Source: Cellulomonas gilvus ATCC 13127 (GTDB lineage Bacteria; Actinomycetota; Actinomycetes; Actinomycetales; Cellulomonadaceae). From it: a stretch of 64,000 nt of DNA. Positions 60,399 through 64,000 of this stretch are shown here, one piece after another; position 1 is the stretch's first letter, and the number at the start of each line of letters is the position of its first letter. Below the pieces are notes generated by a model. It was not told the origin of the DNA and did no database searches. It was given only the letters and a program-made list of their open reading frames with translations. A program made the translations under genes and the position numbers. The stretch lies in contig NC_015671.1 of NCBI RefSeq assembly GCF_000218545.1, positions 2,542,001 to 2,606,000 of the forward strand, given 5' to 3'.

Positions 60399-61505
60399 TC
60401 AGGGCACGCGCGCGGTCCACGCGGGGTCGGCGAACTTGGTGCGCCGCAGCTCCTCGGCCCGCTCGAGCTCGGCTGGACGCAGATCGCCCGGGACGCTCGG
60501 GTAGCGGGCGCGGAAGTGCGCCTCGAACGCGTCGATCACGGCCTCACGCGGCAGGTGCGTCTGCGAGCGCACGGGGTCCACGCGCTTGGCCGCGCTGGGC
60601 GTGCCCTTGTCGGAGACCTTCTCGCGGCCGATGCGCAGCACCTCGAGCATCTTCGCCGCATCGATGTCGTACGACATCGTCACGTGGTGCAGCACGGCGC
60701 CGCCCACCACGCGCTTCTGCGCGGAACCCGCGAGCTTGCCCGCGGGTGAGGCGATGTCGTTCAGGCCGGTGAGCGTGGCCTGCACGCCCACGTCCGCGAG
60801 CGCGCCGAGCACCCACTGGTTGAGGAACGCGTACGACTCCTCGAACGTCATCCCGTCGACGAGCGAGGCCGGGACCACCAGCGAGAACGTGATGCAGTTG
60901 CCCGCCTCCATGAACATCGCGCCGCCGCCCGAGATGCGGCGCACCACGGTGATGCCGTACCGCTCGGCGGCGGCCAGGTCCACCTCGTTACGCAGCGACT
61001 GGAACGAGCCGATGACGACCGCGGGGTCCTCCCACTCCCAGAACCGCAGCGTGGGACCGCGCCGCCCCGCCGCGAGCTCCTCGGTCAGCACCTGGTCGAG
61101 CGCCGCGTGCACCGCGGGCGGCATCGGGCCGGGCCGGATCACCGCGAACTCGTGGTCCTCCCACGTGGTCGACAGGCCCAGCGCACGGCGGACGGCGACG
61201 GCGACGGCCCGCTCGTCGAACCCGACCATCGCCACCGGGCCGACGAGGCGGCCCGCGTCCTGCGCCGCCGCGAGGTGCTCGCGCACGGCGTCGGCCAGGC
61301 GCAGCGTCGTGGTGTCCGCGGGGAGCCCCGCGAGCGCCGCGTCGATCTCGACGAGCGCGTCGTCGGGCTCGAGGAAGAAGTCGCCGGACACCCGGACGTC
61401 CGCCAGGACGCCGTCGTGGACCTCCAGGTCCACCGTGACGAGCTTGCCGCCCGGCACCTTGTACTCGCCGTGCCGCCTGTCCCGTGCGGTGCGCTCGTGG
61501 GTCAC
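60399..61505 (-). CDS. lplA: Lipoate-protein ligase with accessory domain at the N-terminus
   Basis: A 368-residue enzyme that activates lipoate with ATP and attaches it to E2 and H proteins. The first 95 or so residues (GEYKVPGGKLVTVDLEVHDG and SGDFFLEPDDALVEIDAALA) match the small accessory domain that is C-terminal in E. coli LplA or encoded by the separate LplB. The catalytic domain follows, with VVRRISGGGAMFMEAGN (RRxSGGG, about residues 188-204) and KLAGSAQKRVVGGAVLHH, whose lysine contacts the lipoyl adenylate. The order accessory-then-catalytic is unusual. GTG 61505 lies six bases after TAGGGT. Confidence 0.87.
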   Translation of the reverse strand: MTHERTARDRRHGEYKVPGGKLVTVDLEVHDGVLADVRVSGDFFLEPDDALVEIDAALAGLPADTTTLRLADAVREHLAAAQDAGRLVGPVAMVGFDERAVAVAVRRALGLSTTWEDHEFAVIRPGPMPPAVHAALDQVLTEELAAGRRGPTLRFWEWEDPAVVIGSFQSLRNEVDLAAAERYGITVVRRISGGGAMFMEAGNCITFSLVVPASLVDGMTFEESYAFLNQWVLGALADVGVQATLTGLNDIASPAGKLAGSAQKRVVGGAVLHHVTMSYDIDAAKMLEVLRIGREKVSDKGTPSAAKRVDPVRSQTHLPREAVIDAFEAHFRARYPSVPGDLRPAELERAEELRRTKFADPAWTARVP

Positions 61506-61511
61506 GGCACC

Positions 61512-61517
61512 ACCCTA
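61512..61517 (-). promoter_or_regulatory. -10 hexamer of lplA
   Basis: TAGGGT, six bases before the GTG at 61505. Confidence 0.5.
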
Positions 61518-61524
61518 GGCGCGC

Positions 61525-62397
61525 TCAGCCCAGGCCCTGGACCGCCGCCTGCGCGCGCTCCTGCATCAGCATCGACAGCGAGTCGGCGGTGCCGAGCGTC
61601 GCGAGCCGCGCCCCCAGGTCGTCGCCGTCGCCGGGCGCCGCCGCGGTCCAGCTGACGACGACGTTCCCGACGAGCAGGTGGCCGCGGAACGTGGGGGTCC
61701 GCTGCCCCTCGGCCTCGTGCACGACCTCCTGCACGATCGACGGGTACACACCCTGGCCCTCGATCGCGGGCTCGGCCGTCCAGACGGCACCGTCCATGCC
61801 GGGGTTCACCTGCCTGTACCGGGGGCACCCGTCGACGGTCGTCACCAGCTCGCGGAACGCCTCGGCCGCGGAGGCCGCATCGGGCAGCAGCGTGAGCGTC
61901 TGCGTGAAGTCCAGGCCCGCGTTGCCCCAGGCGCGTGCGTCGAACGCCGCCGGAGCCGTGGTGACCACGGTGACCGCGGCGGTGCACCGCTCGGGCTCGA
62001 CGCGCGACCCGTCGGGCAGCCCCCACGCGAGCTCGCCCGACCGGATCCGCAGCGCGACCCCGTCCTGCGCGGCGGGGACCGTGTCCTCGAGCACCCGCGG
62101 CCGGACGAACAGCGCGCGCATGGTGCTGTCGTCGAACACCGCCTCGGCGCCCGGCACGGGCGGCAGGGTCGGCGTCGCGGACGGTGCGGCGGTCGGTGCG
62201 GTCGGGGACGCCGACCTCGGCGAGGTGCTCAGGGCGCTCTCCGTCGGTGGGAGGAGGGGTTCGGTCTCGTGCGACCACGGCTGCAGGACCAGGACCACCA
62301 CGAGCCCGAGCAGGGCGATGCCCGTGAGCCACCACCACCCGGACCTGCGAGAGCGCGCGGGAGACGTCCCGGGGCCGTCGGGCACCGTGCTCGTCAC
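61525..62397 (-). CDS. Membrane-anchored extracellular protein, function unknown
   Basis: A 290-residue protein with a short cytoplasmic segment, one membrane helix (about residues 21-39, WWWLTGIALLGLVVVLVLQP), a Ser/Thr/Pro/Ala-rich linker (about 45-80) and a folded extracellular domain (about 85-288). Cysteines in ERCTAAV and DGCPRYR may pair. The arrangement resembles the sensor-domain lipoprotein/PknH-sensor-like families of actinobacteria, but no diagnostic motif was found. GTG 62397 has GAGAGGA upstream, and TAGCCT at 62477-62472 is a possible -10 about 75 bases earlier. Confidence 0.7.
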   Translation of the reverse strand: MTSTVPDGPGTSPARSRRSGWWWLTGIALLGLVVVLVLQPWSHETEPLLPPTESALSTSPRSASPTAPTAAPSATPTLPPVPGAEAVFDDSTMRALFVRPRVLEDTVPAAQDGVALRIRSGELAWGLPDGSRVEPERCTAAVTVVTTAPAAFDARAWGNAGLDFTQTLTLLPDAASAAEAFRELVTTVDGCPRYRQVNPGMDGAVWTAEPAIEGQGVYPSIVQEVVHEAEGQRTPTFRGHLLVGNVVVSWTAAAPGDGDDLGARLATLGTADSLSMLMQERAQAAVQGLG

Positions 62398-62507
62398 GCC
62401 CCGTCCTCTCCCGCGGCGGCGCCGCGTGCCGTGCTGCGGTGCCTGCTCGCACCCGTGACGGTTCCGAGGCTAGGGCGCCGGGCCGTCCACCGCGAGGCGC
62501 ACCCGGG

Positions 62508-64000
62508 TCAGCGCGGCTCGACCCCGTGCTTGCGCAGGCCCCAGATGGTCGCGTCGGTCAGCGCCTCCCACGACGCCTCGAGCAGGTTGGGGCCCACGCC
62601 CACGGTGCTCCAGGACGCCTGCCCGTCGGTCATCTCGATGAGCACGCGCGTGACCGCATCGGTGCCGTGCATCGAGTCGAGGATCCGGACCTTGAAGTCG
62701 ATGAGCTCGAACGGCTCGAGCTCGGGGTAGGCACCTACCAGCGCGAGCCGCAGCGCATGGTCGAGCGCGTTGACCGGTCCGTTGCCCTCGCCGGTGGAGA
62801 CCATGCGCTCGCCGCCCGCGTGCAGCTTCACGGTCGCCTCCGCGGTCGCCGGGGTCCCCCGTCCGCCCACGCGCTCGACGATCGTGCGCCACGACTCGAC
62901 GCGGAAGTAGTGCGGGCGCCGACCCTCGACCTCCTCGACCAGCAGCAGCTCGAACGACGCGTCGGCGGCCTCGTACGTGTAGCCACGCGCCTCGGCGTCC
63001 TTGACGCGCTCGGTCACGCGACCCAGCACCTCGGGGCGCCCCGACAGGTCGAAGCCGAGCTCGCGGCCCTTGAGCTCGATCGACGCGCGTCCGGCCATGT
63101 CGGAGACGAGCATGCGCATGTCGTTGCCGATGAGCGCAGGGTCGATGTGCTGGTACAGGTCCGGGTCCACCCGGATCGCGGACGCGTGCAGACCGGCCTT
63201 GTGCGCGAACGCGCTGGCCCCCACGTACGGCGAACGCGCGAACGGCGAGATGTTGGTGATCTCGCTGATCGCGTGCGCGATGCGCGTCAGCTCGGGCAGG
63301 CCGCCCGGGCGCTCGTCGTCGTGCGCCAGCACCGGCAGCCCGTACTTGAGCTCGAGGTTCGCCACCACGGCGAGCAGGTCGGCGTTGCCCGTCCGCTCGC
63401 CGTAGCCGTTGACCGTGCCCTGCACGTGCGAGCACCCGGCCTCGACCGCGGCGAGCGTGTTCGCCACCGCGCAGCCCGAGTCGTTGTGCGCGTGCATGCC
63501 GAGCACGGCGTCGGGGCCGACGGCCGCGCGCACGTCCTGCACGATCGCCGCGACCCACGCCGGGATCATGCCGCCGTTGGTGTCGCACAGCGCGACCACC
63601 TCGGCACCCGCCTCGAACGCCGCGAGCACCGCCGCGCGCGCGTATGCGGCGTCGAACCGGAACCCGTCGAAGAAGTGCTCCGCATCCACGACCACGCGCC
63701 GCCCCTCGCGGACCAGGAGCGCGACCGTGTCGGTGATCATCGCCAGGTTCTCCTGGCCCGTCGTCCGCAGCGCGCGCTCGGCGTGCCGCAGGTCGCTCTT
63801 GGCCACGAGCGCGACGACCGGGGCCTCGGAGTCGAGCAGCGCCCGCACCTGCGGGTCGTCGTGCGCGCGCGTGCCGGGCTTGCGCGTCGCGCCGAACGCG
63901 GCGAGCTCGGCGTTGCGCAGGTCGAGCTCCTTGGCCGCGCGCTTGAAGAACTCGGTGTCCTTGGGGACCGCGCCCGGCCAGCCGCCCTCGATGAAGCCCA
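62508..64000 (-). CDS. cimA: Citramalate synthase (3' part; start lies beyond the window)
   Basis: Nearly 500 codons, open to the right edge of the window. The enzyme condenses pyruvate and acetyl-CoA to (R)-citramalate, the first step of a threonine-independent isoleucine route. FIEGGWPGAVPKDTEFFKRA near the visible N-terminus, LCDTNGGMIPAWVAAIVQDV, GMHAHNDSGCAVANTLAAVE (HxH metal site), GTVNGYGERTGNADL, AFAHKAGLHASAI and the C-terminal LeuA-type allosteric domain with DSMHGTDAVTRVLIEMTD are visible. The missing N-terminus should hold the TTLRDGxQ motif. An internal ATG at 63848 is not the true start. Confidence 0.93.
   Translation of the reverse strand, partial: GFIEGGWPGAVPKDTEFFKRAAKELDLRNAELAAFGATRKPGTRAHDDPQVRALLDSEAPVVALVAKSDLRHAERALRTTGQENLAMITDTVALLVREGRRVVVDAEHFFDGFRFDAAYARAAVLAAFEAGAEVVALCDTNGGMIPAWVAAIVQDVRAAVGPDAVLGMHAHNDSGCAVANTLAAVEAGCSHVQGTVNGYGERTGNADLLAVVANLELKYGLPVLAHDDERPGGLPELTRIAHAISEITNISPFARSPYVGASAFAHKAGLHASAIRVDPDLYQHIDPALIGNDMRMLVSDMAGRASIELKGRELGFDLSGRPEVLGRVTERVKDAEARGYTYEAADASFELLLVEEVEGRRPHYFRVESWRTIVERVGGRGTPATAEATVKLHAGGERMVSTGEGNGPVNALDHALRLALVGAYPELEPFELIDFKVRILDSMHGTDAVTRVLIEMTDGQASWSTVGVGPNLLEASWEALTDATIWGLRKHGVEPR

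Noticed and set aside
1-64000. tRNA or rRNA genes
   Set aside because: No stretch with a T-loop GGTTCGA followed by a matching acceptor stem, and no rRNA-like sequence, was found by eye. A covariance-model search would be decisive.

Overview
The window is a 64 kb stretch of very GC-rich chromosomal DNA from an actinobacterium, most likely a Cellulomonas- or Oerskovia-like member of the Micrococcales. The evidence is gene content: a Kgd-type 2-oxoglutarate decarboxylase/dehydrogenase, a SigR/RsrA thiol-stress pair, the 24-residue ribosomal protein bL37, DUF3516 helicase, GTG starts throughout, and many apparently leaderless genes with a TANNNT hexamer 5-8 bases before the start codon. Genus assignment is inference; no rRNA or tRNA gene is present.

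Layout. 1-9.6 kb: LacI regulator, release factor 2 (prfB), a minus-strand Tad pilus operon (tadA/cpaF, tadB, tadC, a small pilin-like protein, two TadE-like proteins, a TadG-like protein), a secreted beta-helix protein and an aldose 1-epimerase. 9.6-19.7 kb: an alanine-rich repeat protein ending in an M15 peptidase domain, two coupled CNNM/CBS membrane proteins, a two-component system, a radical SAM/SPASM protein and a two-gene ABC exporter. 20-30 kb: kgd, a GlxA-like regulator opposite a 55-residue membrane protein, an SGNH-like protein, a DUF4097-PadR operon with a clear promoter/operator, a TetR-DUF2306 pair, and a lone pilT. 30-41 kb is core-like: bL37, sigR-rsrA, DoxX-like, DUF2993-like, aroA-rsgA-hisN, a HAD phosphatase with gltX, an FAH-family enzyme, a methyltransferase and an acyltransferase-like membrane protein.

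42-46.8 kb is the accessory part. A conserved gene often named 3-methyladenine DNA glycosylase is followed by a HEAT-repeat protein and a pnuC-nadR-nrtR NAD-salvage operon. After these comes a second, host-like copy of the last ~95 codons of the glycosylase-like gene. A 141 bp direct repeat (two mismatches, spacing 4,461 bp) frames the insert. The reading offered here is that the island integrated into this gene, supplied a replacement 3' end and left the old 3' end stranded. A palindrome upstream of pnuC is a good candidate NrtR operator.

46.8-64 kb: a quaternary-amine (glycine betaine-type) ABC system whose binding protein appears circularly permuted, a flavin disulfide oxidoreductase, a LysR regulator and TDT transporter sharing an inverted repeat, a GATase, the DUF3516 helicase, a VIT-family protein, YbaK, YccF, YggS, a lipoate ligase with its accessory domain at the N-terminus, a membrane-anchored hypothetical protein, and the 3' part of citramalate synthase (cimA), cut by the window edge.

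The most interesting points are the island, a predicted SigR-dependent promoter that would give an N-terminally extended SigR isoform, the permuted binding protein, the rearranged lipoate ligase, a TadE gene without a usable start codon, and several regulator-operator pairs.
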